A stretch of DNA of 64,000 nucleotides from Ciceribacter sp. L1K22 (GTDB taxonomy: Bacteria > Pseudomonadota > Alphaproteobacteria > Rhizobiales > Rhizobiaceae). Position 1 is the first letter of the stretch. Every line of letters starts with the position of its first letter. Below the pieces are notes generated by a model. That model was not told where the DNA came from, made no database searches, and worked only from the letters and a program-made list of their open reading frames with translations. The translations under genes and the position numbers were made by a program. Location: NCBI RefSeq assembly GCF_017599385.1, contig NZ_JAGFPK010000001.1, forward strand, positions 1,541,399-1,605,398, in the 5' to 3' direction. Shown in pieces: positions 35,719 through 44,032 of this stretch.

Positions 35719-36007
35719 TGTAGACTTGCCTTTCTTGCGGTTGTCACACCCGGATCCGGCGCTAAGCCTCAACGACTGCTCCTGATCGGATGAGCCGAGG
35801 CAAGAAAAGCGTTGTTCGAGACGGTCGAGAGCGGAGACACGGGAGACCGGAACCCTCTGGTTCCTGCGGCTTTCACGACGAAAACCAGCCCTCCGTTCAG
35901 CCACCAGCCAAATGACCGGGTGTTGTGAACAGCGCGCTTATACGGATTTTCCGGGGAAAGGCAAGGACTTTGCAAAGTTCGCCGTGCCGGTCAGGTCGCG
36001 GGTCTTG
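35719..36007 (-). other. rpsF leader/promoter interval
   Basis: No gene. It contains a 6-bp hairpin GGAACC-CTCT-GGTTCC (35849-35864) and a palindromic CCGGATCCGG about 33 bases before rpsF. The stretch is long enough for a regulated 5' leader. Confidence 0.45.
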
Positions 36008-38008
36008 CTACCGACGCGCGGATGATTTGCGGCCTGCCACCGCCTCGACCTTCTTCGGCTCTGCTGTGAACTGCTCGACCGGCACGGGGCGACCGACATG
36101 GTAGCCCTGCAGGTGGTCGATCTTGTACTCTTCCATGAGAGCCTGTTGGTCTCCCGTCTCCACGCCTTCGACCAGGATGGTACGGGTCCTGTTCCGCAGC
36201 AAGCTGATGATGTCCTGCATCATCGTCCGGCCACGCTTCTGGTCGCAGTCATGCAGGAAGGAGCGGTCAATCTTCACCGTGTCGAAGTCGATCAGCCTAA
36301 GCCACGAGAGACCGGCGAAGCCTGTGCCGAAATCGTCGAGCCAGATCTGGACCCCCATTTTCTTCAGGTCGCTGATGCAGCGCAGGATATCGGAGTTCAT
36401 CTCCATTTCCACGCCTTCGGTTATTTCGAACGCGAGGCGCCCGCCGGAGACACCGGTTTCGGCGAGGATAAGGGCGACAGACGCGGCGAAACCGGGCATC
36501 TTGAGCTGTATAGGCGAGACATTGACGCTGACGACCTGCACGAGGTCCTTCGCCAGAAGGTCGACGCAAACCGTCCGGATCGCCCATCGCCCAAGTTCGA
36601 TAATGGCTCCTGTCCGTTCCGCGATAGGGATGAACACCGCCGGGGACACGGGCGCTCCGTCCAGCATTTTCAGCCGCATCAGCGCCTCGGCAGCTTCTAT
36701 CGTGCCGCTCTGCACGCCACGGATCGGTTGATAGACGAGCGACACAAGCTTTTGCTCCAGGGCAATCTTCAGGATCGCCGCGATATGCTCGCTTTCGTCG
36801 CTGCTCTGCGGGTCGTCCGGATCGAAGAGCTTCACCCCGTTGCGGCCGTTGGCCTTGGCCGTGTAGAGGGCCCGATCGGCCTCGTGGATGATCTTTTCGA
36901 GCTTGACCGACTGGCCACGCGTCAGGGACGCACCGACGCTCACGGTGACAATCGAAATACCGTCGCGGCGCTGTCCGTGCGGCAGCGCCATTTCACGTAC
37001 GGACCGGCATATGGTCTCGGCAAGGTCCGCGACCTCTTTCTGATCCTCGACTCGCGCGATGACGATGAACTCCTCGCCGCCATATCGCCCGATCGCCGCG
37101 TCATAATGGGATATGGCGTCGTACAGACCTTTCGCCACGGTGGTGAGGCAGCGATCGCCTTCCTGATGACCATAGCAGTCGTTATAGCGCTTGAAGAAGT
37201 CGACATCGACAAGCAGCACGGCGAACATCACGCCGTTTTCCTGCCAGTCCTGCCAGCGCGTGCGAAGGCGCTGATCGACCGCGCGTCGATTTTCGAGCCC
37301 GGTCAGTGGATCGGTGTTCGAGAGCCTGAGGAGCGCCTTGCCCCGTTCCTCCGATGCATTCTGCTGCAGGCGGGCCTCAAGCGCGTTCAGGAAGACCTTG
37401 AAACGCTCACGGTTCAGTTGGAGGTTCACGTAGGACGTAAATACGAAGCAGGATATGCAGAAGGCGCCAAGGATAAGTTTGTAGATCAGATCCATGGGCA
37501 TGTAGGCGTAGAGCGACCCGAGGAAGATCGCCATTGTCGTTGTCGAGGCGGCGAGTGCCACCGGAAAGCGGAAGCTGAAAAACAGGTTCAGGCTCATCAT
37601 GAAGATCGCGCCAAAAACCATGTAATAGGAGAATGACGCCGTCTCCGCAGTGTTCCAGCCGGTTAAAAGCCAGACCACGTAGCCGCTGAGAACGGCGGTT
37701 GCCGCCAGGACGTCCACCAGATTGGCGCTCGCCCGCAGGCGCAATGTCAGTTCCAGAAGGCAGAGCGAAACGATACCCACCGCAAACCGGCCCGCGACCG
37801 TCTGCGCGGCGACGTCTCGCAGGAACAGGACGTCTGTGAGGGAGTAAAGCAGGTATGCTGCGACAGCGATCCACAGACCATGCCGAGTGACCTGCTTGCG
37901 CTTGCTTTCACTTTCGCTGTCGTAAAGCGAGCGCAAGGATTCCGGAGCCGGCTTCATCGGCTCGCTGCGAAAGTCGGTCTCGATCATATCGGCCAATACA
38001 TGCGTCAT
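36008..38008 (-). CDS. membrane GGDEF-EAL protein
   Basis: A 666-residue cyclic di-GMP enzyme. Residues about 42-195 contain five or six membrane helices; then a short coiled linker, GGDEF domain with active motif G-G-E-E-F (310-314) and no RxxD site, and an EAL domain (about 408-650). EAL catalytic residues all look present: E441-A-L-M-R, N-V-S-P-I-Q, D-D-F-G-T-G, V-K-I-D-R, V-E-G-V-E-T and the Q-G-Y loop. Either activity could dominate. It is divergent from the methyltransferase-like gene with 278 bases between. Confidence 0.92.
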   Translation of the reverse strand: MTHVLADMIETDFRSEPMKPAPESLRSLYDSESESKRKQVTRHGLWIAVAAYLLYSLTDVLFLRDVAAQTVAGRFAVGIVSLCLLELTLRLRASANLVDVLAATAVLSGYVVWLLTGWNTAETASFSYYMVFGAIFMMSLNLFFSFRFPVALAASTTTMAIFLGSLYAYMPMDLIYKLILGAFCISCFVFTSYVNLQLNRERFKVFLNALEARLQQNASEERGKALLRLSNTDPLTGLENRRAVDQRLRTRWQDWQENGVMFAVLLVDVDFFKRYNDCYGHQEGDRCLTTVAKGLYDAISHYDAAIGRYGGEEFIVIARVEDQKEVADLAETICRSVREMALPHGQRRDGISIVTVSVGASLTRGQSVKLEKIIHEADRALYTAKANGRNGVKLFDPDDPQSSDESEHIAAILKIALEQKLVSLVYQPIRGVQSGTIEAAEALMRLKMLDGAPVSPAVFIPIAERTGAIIELGRWAIRTVCVDLLAKDLVQVVSVNVSPIQLKMPGFAASVALILAETGVSGGRLAFEITEGVEMEMNSDILRCISDLKKMGVQIWLDDFGTGFAGLSWLRLIDFDTVKIDRSFLHDCDQKRGRTMMQDIISLLRNRTRTILVEGVETGDQQALMEEYKIDHLQGYHVGRPVPVEQFTAEPKKVEAVAGRKSSARR

Positions 38009-38286
38009 GCATTATCACCACCAGCCCTACGCCACCTCGCGAGAAACCTGCGTCTCGGGTGCAGCCGCCGCACTAACTCAAACCCTAAAAATTTCGTCTG
38101 CGCCGGCCGTTCAAAGGCCCTTTATGTGACACACACTACCTACATCGCGTTAACGTTTTCCAAATTCATTGAAATTGTAGGGGTCAAATTGGGAATTAAC
38201 CAATCCTTGCGAATTCCAAGGCCCAAGCTGGCGTCGCTGGCAACTTTAGGGGTAGAGTTAACTGTATATTAACCAGTGAGGCTCCC
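38009..38286. other. divergent regulatory interval
   Basis: No gene. AT-rich, with two copies of TAGGGGT (38178-38184 and 38247-38253, 69 bases apart) and a TATATT (38265-38270) just before the methyltransferase-like gene, which could be a -10 box. Confidence 0.4.
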
Positions 38287-39333
38287 ATGGCTGAACTCAA
38301 TTTTGCACTTGATGGCGAAAGCCTTATTACCCCCCAGTCTGTAAGCAAGGAACTTTCCTCCTCGTCTTCCGTCGACCAATTTGCCGAGCAGCTTCCCACT
38401 GCGAAGGCCGAGCTTGCGCTGATCATGCGCTTTGCAGTGCAGCGTATTGAAGATCGGGTGGACCCCGCCCAGACTGTCAAATGGCTCATCGGAGCCCTTC
38501 ATGACATCCGCCACAAATTCGGACCTGCCATCTGGATGGAACTCATCCCGATCGTCCAGGCCCACCCTTCGGCCAGAATTTTCCAGCAGTGCCCGTTCAC
38601 CCGCTGGTCTTTCGAAAAGCCGAGGGGCTACTCGGGCGATGCGAGCCTGATCGACTTCATCTACGGTCATCAGGATGTGGCGCACGAGGTGGCGAAGTCG
38701 ACACCGCTTGGTCTCGGCATCTTCGAATACACGATCAACGCGCCCGGCCCGGTGGCCGTGCGGGAACGGCGGGATATCCTCACGCAGTACGTCGATGACA
38801 TCGCCGCCGAGAAGGGGCCGGATACGGAAATTCTGACCGTTGCTGCCGGCCATCTTCGCGAGGCCGAAAAATCGGTCGCGCTTCGCAATGGCGGCATCAA
38901 GCGCTGGGTCGCTCTTGATCAGGATCCGATCAGCATCGGCACCATCTCCAGCCAGTTTGGCGGCACCTGCATCGAGGCGATCGACGGCTCGGTGCGTGGG
39001 CTTCTCGGAAAGAAGCACCAGATCGGCAAGTTCGACTTCATCTACGCGGCCGGTCTCTACGACTATCTGGCCGACAAGGTGGCGATCAAGCTCACCCAGG
39101 TCTGCATGGAGATGCTGAAGCCTGACGGTGTCTTTCTGTTTGCGAACTTCACCGATGAAATGGCCGATGATGGCTACATGGAGTCCTATATGAACTGGGA
39201 GCTCCTGCAGCGTTCGGAGGCGGACATGTGGCGGGTGATCAACTCCAGCGTTGAACGTAACACCGTGGACGCCCGCGTGTGGTTTGGCGACAACCGCAAC
39301 ATCATCTACGGAACGATCCGCAAGCGGGCGTAA
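38287..39333 (+). CDS. class I SAM-methyltransferase-like protein
   Basis: A 348-residue protein. Residues about 95-125 contain the family-specific Q-Q-C-P-F-T-R-W-S-F-E-K-P-R-G-Y-S-G-D-A; a SAM-binding core follows (I-L-T-V-A-A-G-H-L-R-E near 188, an acidic D after the second strand in A-L-D-Q-D-P, and F-D-F-I-Y-A-A-G-L-Y-D-Y near 252). Proteins of this type are annotated in some genomes as 3-hydroxypalmitate methyl ester synthesis (PhcB-like); I cannot tell if that applies. GAGG lies before the ATG. Divergent from the GGDEF-EAL gene and followed by a strong terminator. Confidence 0.75.
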   Translation: MAELNFALDGESLITPQSVSKELSSSSSVDQFAEQLPTAKAELALIMRFAVQRIEDRVDPAQTVKWLIGALHDIRHKFGPAIWMELIPIVQAHPSARIFQQCPFTRWSFEKPRGYSGDASLIDFIYGHQDVAHEVAKSTPLGLGIFEYTINAPGPVAVRERRDILTQYVDDIAAEKGPDTEILTVAAGHLREAEKSVALRNGGIKRWVALDQDPISIGTISSQFGGTCIEAIDGSVRGLLGKKHQIGKFDFIYAAGLYDYLADKVAIKLTQVCMEMLKPDGVFLFANFTDEMADDGYMESYMNWELLQRSEADMWRVINSSVERNTVDARVWFGDNRNIIYGTIRKRA

Positions 39334-39354
39334 AGTAGTGGCAGATCAGAAGTC

Positions 39355-39377
39355 ATGGCCCGCCATTGGCGGGCCAT
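39355..39377 (+). terminator. terminator of the methyltransferase-like gene
   Basis: A 10-bp perfect stem (ATGGCCCGCC / GGCGGGCCAT) with a 3-base loop is followed by TTCATTTT, 21 bases after the stop codon. Confidence 0.82.
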
Positions 39378-39419
39378 TTCATTTTAAGGTACTAAACTTG
39401 CCGAGTGTGCTGGCCCAGG

Positions 39420-40340
39420 TCACACCTGAACCAGCGCGACCGTGTAGGCACCGTAAAACACGAGCATCGCTGCGGCCACGAGCCTCTTGACGCCCACATG
39501 CGTGAGGAGCAGGGCGGCGAACCCGAGGGTCACCACAAGCATCACCGGCACATCGAACATGCCGAACCGCGCATCGACGCCGATCGGCTGTATCACCGAG
39601 GTAACCCCGAGGATGAACAGGATGTTGAAGATATTCGATCCGACGATATTGCCGATCATGATGTCGGAGTGCTTGCGCAGCGCCGACATGACGCCGGTTG
39701 CAAGTTCGGGCAGGGAGGTGCCGACGGCGACCACTGTCAGGCCGATCACCGCTTCGGAGACGCCGAAATCGCGGGCAAGGCTTGTGGCGCCGCGCACCAG
39801 AAGCTCCGCTCCGACAAAGAGCGTGGCAAGACCGCCGAGAATGAGGAGCGCCATGAATCCCGGACCAAGCGTTTCGTGGCGAACGTCCTCATCCGCCGCA
39901 CCCTTGCCCTGCACATACGCATAACCGAGATAGGCCGCCAGAACCGCGACCATCGCCAATCCGACGATCCGGCCAATCTCCCCGAACTGAACCAACCCCA
40001 GCAGCAGCAGCGATGCACCTATCATCACATAGGTGTCGCGCTTCACGCCTTTGTCCCAGTGCGTGATCGGGAAGATCATCGCACAGGCGCCGATGATCAA
40101 CAGGATATTCGCCGTATTCGATCCGACCACGTTGCCGATCGCAATATCCGACGAGCCGGAGAGTGCGGCGCGGACGGAAACCAGAAGCTCCGGCATGGAT
40201 GTGCCGAAGCCGACGATCACCAACGAGACGATCAGGGTCGGAAGGCCGAGTTTTTGTGCCAGCGCGATTGCGCCGCGCAGCAGCCATTCCGCACCAAAAT
40301 AGAGACCGACCAGGCCCCCGAGAACCAGCACATAATCCAA
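39420..40340 (-). CDS. calcium/sodium:proton antiporter (CaCA family, YrbG-like)
   Basis: A 306-residue membrane antiporter with ten helices in two inverted halves. The two alpha repeats are clear: G-F-G-T-S-M-P-E-L-L-V-S near residue 45 with N-V-V-G-S-N, and A-V-G-T-S-L-P-E-L near residue 205 with N-I-V-G-S-N. The glutamates in these repeats bind the cation. Length and layout match E. coli YrbG. It converges on the methyltransferase-like gene. Confidence 0.93.
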   Translation of the reverse strand: MDYVLVLGGLVGLYFGAEWLLRGAIALAQKLGLPTLIVSLVIVGFGTSMPELLVSVRAALSGSSDIAIGNVVGSNTANILLIIGACAMIFPITHWDKGVKRDTYVMIGASLLLLGLVQFGEIGRIVGLAMVAVLAAYLGYAYVQGKGAADEDVRHETLGPGFMALLILGGLATLFVGAELLVRGATSLARDFGVSEAVIGLTVVAVGTSLPELATGVMSALRKHSDIMIGNIVGSNIFNILFILGVTSVIQPIGVDARFGMFDVPVMLVVTLGFAALLLTHVGVKRLVAAAMLVFYGAYTVALVQV

Positions 40341-40463
40341 GAAAATCCCCTTCTATTCGGGCGCGGGCGCCCTGCATCGACCGGAGAGCAGGTGGTAATC
40401 GGGTGTGTGTCTTTTCAAGAGCGACACGTTCACGAAAATGTTGGTCCGTGCTGACGGTACCGC

Positions 40464-41507
40464 TCAGATGGCCATGGGATACATGCGGTGCACCTTGGCA
40501 ATCTCCCGCAACACATCCTCGGACAGCGTTATATCGGCCGAGCCGATGTCGATCTTCAACTGTTCCATGCTCGTTGCCCCGATGATGACCGAGGCCATGA
40601 ACGGACGAGTCAGGCAAAAGGCGAGCGCCATCTGGGAAGGATCGAGGCCGTGATTGCGGGCGATATCCACATAGGCCCTCGTTGCCGGTTCCTGCATCGG
40701 CTTCAATCGCCCGCCGATGTCGCCGTTGATCGAAGCTCTTGAGCCGGCGGGCTTTTGCCCGTCGAGATACTTGCCGGACAGGATACCGCCAGCGAGAGGT
40801 GAATAGGCGAGAAGACCGACCTCCTCGTGATGCGAAAGTTCCGCCATGTCGAGGTCATGCGTTCGGTAGAGAAGATTATATTCGTTCTGCACCGTCGCCA
40901 CGCGCGGAAGCCCGCGGCTTTCGGCGAGCGAAATGAATTTTTGTGTTCCCCACGTCGTCTCGTTGGATAGTCCGATCGCACGAATCTTGCCTGCCTTGAC
41001 GCAGACATCGAGCGCTTCCAGCTTTTCCAGCATCCCGTCGATCGCAGCCTGCCGGTCCTGCGTCGAAGGATCGTATGTCCAGACCTGCCGGAAGTGGTAG
41101 TGGCCGCGGTTCGGCCAGTGAATCTGGAAGAGATCGATGTAGTCGGTCTGCAAACGCGTCAGGCTCGCATCGACCGCCTCTATGACGGTCTGGCCGGTGA
41201 TTGGTCGCCCTTCCCGAATATAGGACCGCCCCGCGCCGGCGACCTTGGTAGCAAGCACCACATCCTTTCGTTTGCCGGTCTTAGCAAACCAGTTGCCGAT
41301 GATCTTTTCGGTAAGAGTGTAGGTTTCCGGGGAAAGGGGAGTGGTCGGATAGAGTTCTGCCGTGTCGAAGAAGTTGACGCCGTTTTCCACGGCATAATCC
41401 ATCTGCGCAAAGGCCTCAGCCTCGGAATTCTGCGAGCCCCAGGTCATGGTGCCGAGGCAGATTTCGGACACGGAAATGCCAGTGCGGCCGAGTGTGTTGT
41501 ATTTCAT
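40464..41507 (-). CDS. aldo-keto reductase (Tas-like)
   Basis: A 347-residue NADP(H)-dependent aldo-keto reductase. It begins M-K-Y-N-T-L-G-R-T-G-I-S-V-S-E; the catalytic tetrad is visible as D-T-A-E-L-Y (Asp/Tyr), A-T-K-V (Lys) and Q-I-H-W-P (His). Length and the segment Y-N-L-L-Y-R match E. coli Tas and relatives. Substrate unknown. The start at 41507 fits the family; the in-frame reading to 41585 is an extension. It is divergent from fabD with a 194-base interval. Confidence 0.92.
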   Translation of the reverse strand: MKYNTLGRTGISVSEICLGTMTWGSQNSEAEAFAQMDYAVENGVNFFDTAELYPTTPLSPETYTLTEKIIGNWFAKTGKRKDVVLATKVAGAGRSYIREGRPITGQTVIEAVDASLTRLQTDYIDLFQIHWPNRGHYHFRQVWTYDPSTQDRQAAIDGMLEKLEALDVCVKAGKIRAIGLSNETTWGTQKFISLAESRGLPRVATVQNEYNLLYRTHDLDMAELSHHEEVGLLAYSPLAGGILSGKYLDGQKPAGSRASINGDIGGRLKPMQEPATRAYVDIARNHGLDPSQMALAFCLTRPFMASVIIGATSMEQLKIDIGSADITLSEDVLREIAKVHRMYPMAI

Positions 41508-41701
41508 GGAACGTCCCGGTTTCTGAAGAAGGCTGCGAGCTTGGAAGGCGAGACGCGAATTTAGGCCGCTTCGTCGTCCGCGCAAGTCGTTTCAGGTCAT
41601 TTCTGTTACGCCTATTGCCTCGCCGCAACAGGCTGATCACTTGACTCCCGCCGGACAAACGTGAATTGGAGGGCAAAAAGATCAGGGAAGGACGACCGCC
41701 T

Positions 41702-42646
41702 ATGTCAGTCGCATTCACGTTTCCAGGCCAGGGCAGCCAGTCCGTCGGCATGGGCAAGGAGCTGGCCGAAACCTATGCCGAGGCGCGTGCCGTGTTCGAG
41801 GAGGTCGATGAGGCACTCGGCGAAAAGCTGTCGGCGGTGATGTTCGACGGCCCGGAAGAGACGCTCACCCTCACCGCGAATGCCCAACCCGCCCTGATGG
41901 CCGTTTCCATGGCCGTGATCCGCATTCTGGAGGCGAGGGGCCTCAACCTCAAGGACAAGGTCTCCTTTGTTGCCGGTCATTCGCTTGGCGAATACTCAGC
42001 ACTCTGCGCTGCCGGAACCTTTTCGCTCGCCGACACGGCGCGGCTTCTGCGCATTCGCGGCAATGCCATGCAGGCTGCCGTGCCGGTAGGCGAGGGCGCC
42101 ATGGCGGCGATCATCGGCCTCGAGCACGGGGACGTAGAGGCCGTGTGTCAGGAGGCGTCCACCGCCGGTTCATGCCAGATCGCCAACGACAACGGCGGTG
42201 GCCAGCTCGTCATTTCCGGCGCGAAGGCCGCCGTCGAAAAAGCAGCCGCACTGGCGTCTGAAAAGGGCGCAAAGCGTGCCATCATGCTGCCGGTCTCCGC
42301 ACCCTTCCATTCCGCGCTGATGGCCCCTGCCGCCGATGCCATGCGTGAGGCGCTTTCCAAGGTCGAAAAGAAAAGCCCGGTCGTGCCGCTGATCGCCAAT
42401 GTCCGTGCCGCGCCGGTAACGGACGCCCAAGAGATTGCCGCATTGTTGGTGGAGCAGGTCACCGGTCAGGTCCGCTGGCGCGAGACCGTTGAATGGTTCG
42501 GCGCCAATGGCGTGACGACCCTCTATGAATTGGGCTCCGGCAAGGTGCTGACCGGCTTGGCCCGGCGCATCGATAAGACCGTCAATGGCATCTCCGTCAA
42601 TACGCCGGCAGATATCGACGCCGCTCTGGCGACGATGCTCGGCTGA
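41702..42646 (+). CDS. fabD: malonyl-CoA:ACP transacylase
   Basis: Moves malonyl from CoA to ACP in fatty acid synthesis. The 314-residue protein has F-P-G-Q-G-S-Q, the nucleophile S94 in G-H-S-L-G-E and the catalytic His in A-P-F-H-S-A-L-M near 203. The start at 41702 begins at the conserved N-terminus. First gene of fabD-fabG-acpP-fabF, 27 bases before fabG, so co-transcribed. Confidence 0.96.
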   Translation: MSVAFTFPGQGSQSVGMGKELAETYAEARAVFEEVDEALGEKLSAVMFDGPEETLTLTANAQPALMAVSMAVIRILEARGLNLKDKVSFVAGHSLGEYSALCAAGTFSLADTARLLRIRGNAMQAAVPVGEGAMAAIIGLEHGDVEAVCQEASTAGSCQIANDNGGGQLVISGAKAAVEKAAALASEKGAKRAIMLPVSAPFHSALMAPAADAMREALSKVEKKSPVVPLIANVRAAPVTDAQEIAALLVEQVTGQVRWRETVEWFGANGVTTLYELGSGKVLTGLARRIDKTVNGISVNTPADIDAALATMLG

Positions 42647-42673
42647 CCACGTTCGAAAGAAAAGGATAGAAAC

Positions 42674-43411
42674 ATGTTCGATCTTTCAGGCCGCAAGGCC
42701 CTTGTGACCGGCGCGACCGGCGGCATCGGCGAGGAGATCGCCCGCCAGTTGCACGCGCGTGGCGCCATTGTCGGCTTGCACGGGACCCGTGTGGAAAAGC
42801 TCGAAGCGCTTGCCGCAGAGCTAGGCGATCGTGTGAAGATCTTCCCGGCCAACCTGTCGGATCGTGACGAGGTCAAGGCGCTCGGCGAGAAGGCCGAAGC
42901 CGAACTTGAGGGTGTCGACATTCTCGTCAACAATGCCGGCATCACCAAGGATGGCCTTTTCGTCCGCATGTCCGATGCCGACTGGGATGCGGTGCTTGAG
43001 GTCAACCTCACCGCCGTCTTCCGTCTGACGCGTGAACTCACCCATCCAATGATGCGTCGTCGTTTTGGCCGTATCATCAACATCACATCTGTCGTCGGCG
43101 TCACCGGCAATCCAGGCCAGGCCAACTATTGCGCTTCCAAGGCTGGCATGATCGGCTTCTCCAAATCCTTGGCGCAGGAGATTGCCACTCGCAACGTGAC
43201 CGTCAACTGCGTCGCTCCGGGCTTTATCGAAAGTGCGATGACCGGCAAGCTGAACGACAAGCAGAAGGAAGCCATCATGGGTGCCATACCCATGAAGCGT
43301 ATGGGCACCGGTGCGGAAGTCGCGTCCGCGGTGGTTTATCTCGCTTCCAACGAGGCCAGCTACATGACAGGTCAGACACTGCATGTGAATGGCGGCATGG
43401 CAATGATCTGA
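42674..43411 (+). CDS. fabG: 3-oxoacyl-ACP reductase
   Basis: Reduces 3-ketoacyl-ACP with NADPH. The 245-residue short-chain dehydrogenase has T-G-A-T-G-G-I-G at the cofactor loop, N-N-A-G, and the catalytic Tyr/Lys in N-Y-C-A-S-K. AAAGGATAG precedes the ATG. Between fabD and acpP; a hairpin begins at its stop codon. Confidence 0.96.
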   Translation: MFDLSGRKALVTGATGGIGEEIARQLHARGAIVGLHGTRVEKLEALAAELGDRVKIFPANLSDRDEVKALGEKAEAELEGVDILVNNAGITKDGLFVRMSDADWDAVLEVNLTAVFRLTRELTHPMMRRRFGRIINITSVVGVTGNPGQANYCASKAGMIGFSKSLAQEIATRNVTVNCVAPGFIESAMTGKLNDKQKEAIMGAIPMKRMGTGAEVASAVVYLASNEASYMTGQTLHVNGGMAMI

Positions 43412-43451
43412 TCCGCCTCAACCACCTGCAAAATTGGGTGTTGAGCGGATC
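43410..43451 (+). terminator. hairpin after fabG
   Basis: GATCCGC (43410) pairs with GCGGATC (43445-43451) and inner bases also pair with bulges (TCAA/TTGA). Only a weak T-tract follows, so it may be an attenuator or a processing signal rather than a full terminator. Confidence 0.5.
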
Positions 43452-43633
43452 GGACACGCACATTTTCTGGCTTTGCGACGGGAGTAAACCGTGTTAAGCG
43501 GGCCATGACTGTGAACAGTCGCCCCTTCAAGGGCATACGGCAATTGCGTTTTTCCACGATGTTGCCGAATGTGGACGGGGCCGAACGGGTTTGCCGGACG
43601 ATAGGCAGAAATGCGTTGTCCGGCTTTGACAGG

Positions 43634-43657
43634 CAAAGGGTCCATCATGGACCTTTG
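43634..43657 (+). promoter_or_regulatory. bulged palindrome before acpP
   Basis: CAAAGGGTCCAT-c-ATGGACCTTTG is a near-perfect dyad with one unpaired G. It follows a consensus-like TTGACA (43626-43631) and lies 27 bases before the acpP ATG; it could be an operator or a leader hairpin. Confidence 0.4.
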
Positions 43658-43684
43658 TGATGATTAAAGGTCGAGGAAACCGAC

Positions 43685-43921
43685 ATGAGCGATATCGCAG
43701 AACGCGTAAAGAAAATTGTTGTAGATCACCTGGGCGTTGAAGCCGACAAGGTCGTTGAGAGCGCCAGCTTCATTGATGATCTGGGCGCGGATTCGCTCGA
43801 CACGGTCGAACTGGTCATGGCGTTCGAAGAGGAATTCGGCGTCGAAATCCCGGACGATGCTGCTGACTCGATCCTGACCGTCGGCGACGCTGTCAAGTTC
43901 ATCGAGAAAGCCCAGGCCTGA
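43685..43921 (+). CDS. acpP: acyl carrier protein
   Basis: The 78-residue carrier for growing fatty acyl chains. The phosphopantetheine site is S37 in G-A-D-S-L-D-T. The helices and the acidic composition are typical, as is the place between fabG and fabF. It has its own leader and a strong downstream terminator, as expected for one of the most abundant proteins of the cell. Confidence 0.97.
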   Translation: MSDIAERVKKIVVDHLGVEADKVVESASFIDDLGADSLDTVELVMAFEEEFGVEIPDDAADSILTVGDAVKFIEKAQA

Positions 43922-43939
43922 TCGAGCGCGATCCGAAAT

Positions 43940-43987
43940 GGAATGGGCAGTCGCTGCCCGTTCCCTCTGGCCCGCTTAGTGCGGGCC
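43940..43987 (+). terminator. tandem terminators after acpP
   Basis: Two hairpins: GGAATGGGCA / TGCCCGTTCC (43940-43964, one T-G pair) and GGCCCGC-TTAGT-GCGGGCC (43969-43987). The second is followed by TCTCTGTTTT and is a good rho-independent terminator. Confidence 0.78.
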
Positions 43988-44032
43988 TCTCTGTTTTGAG
44001 TGGCATCTGCGAATAGGTGGGGTCAGCCGACG

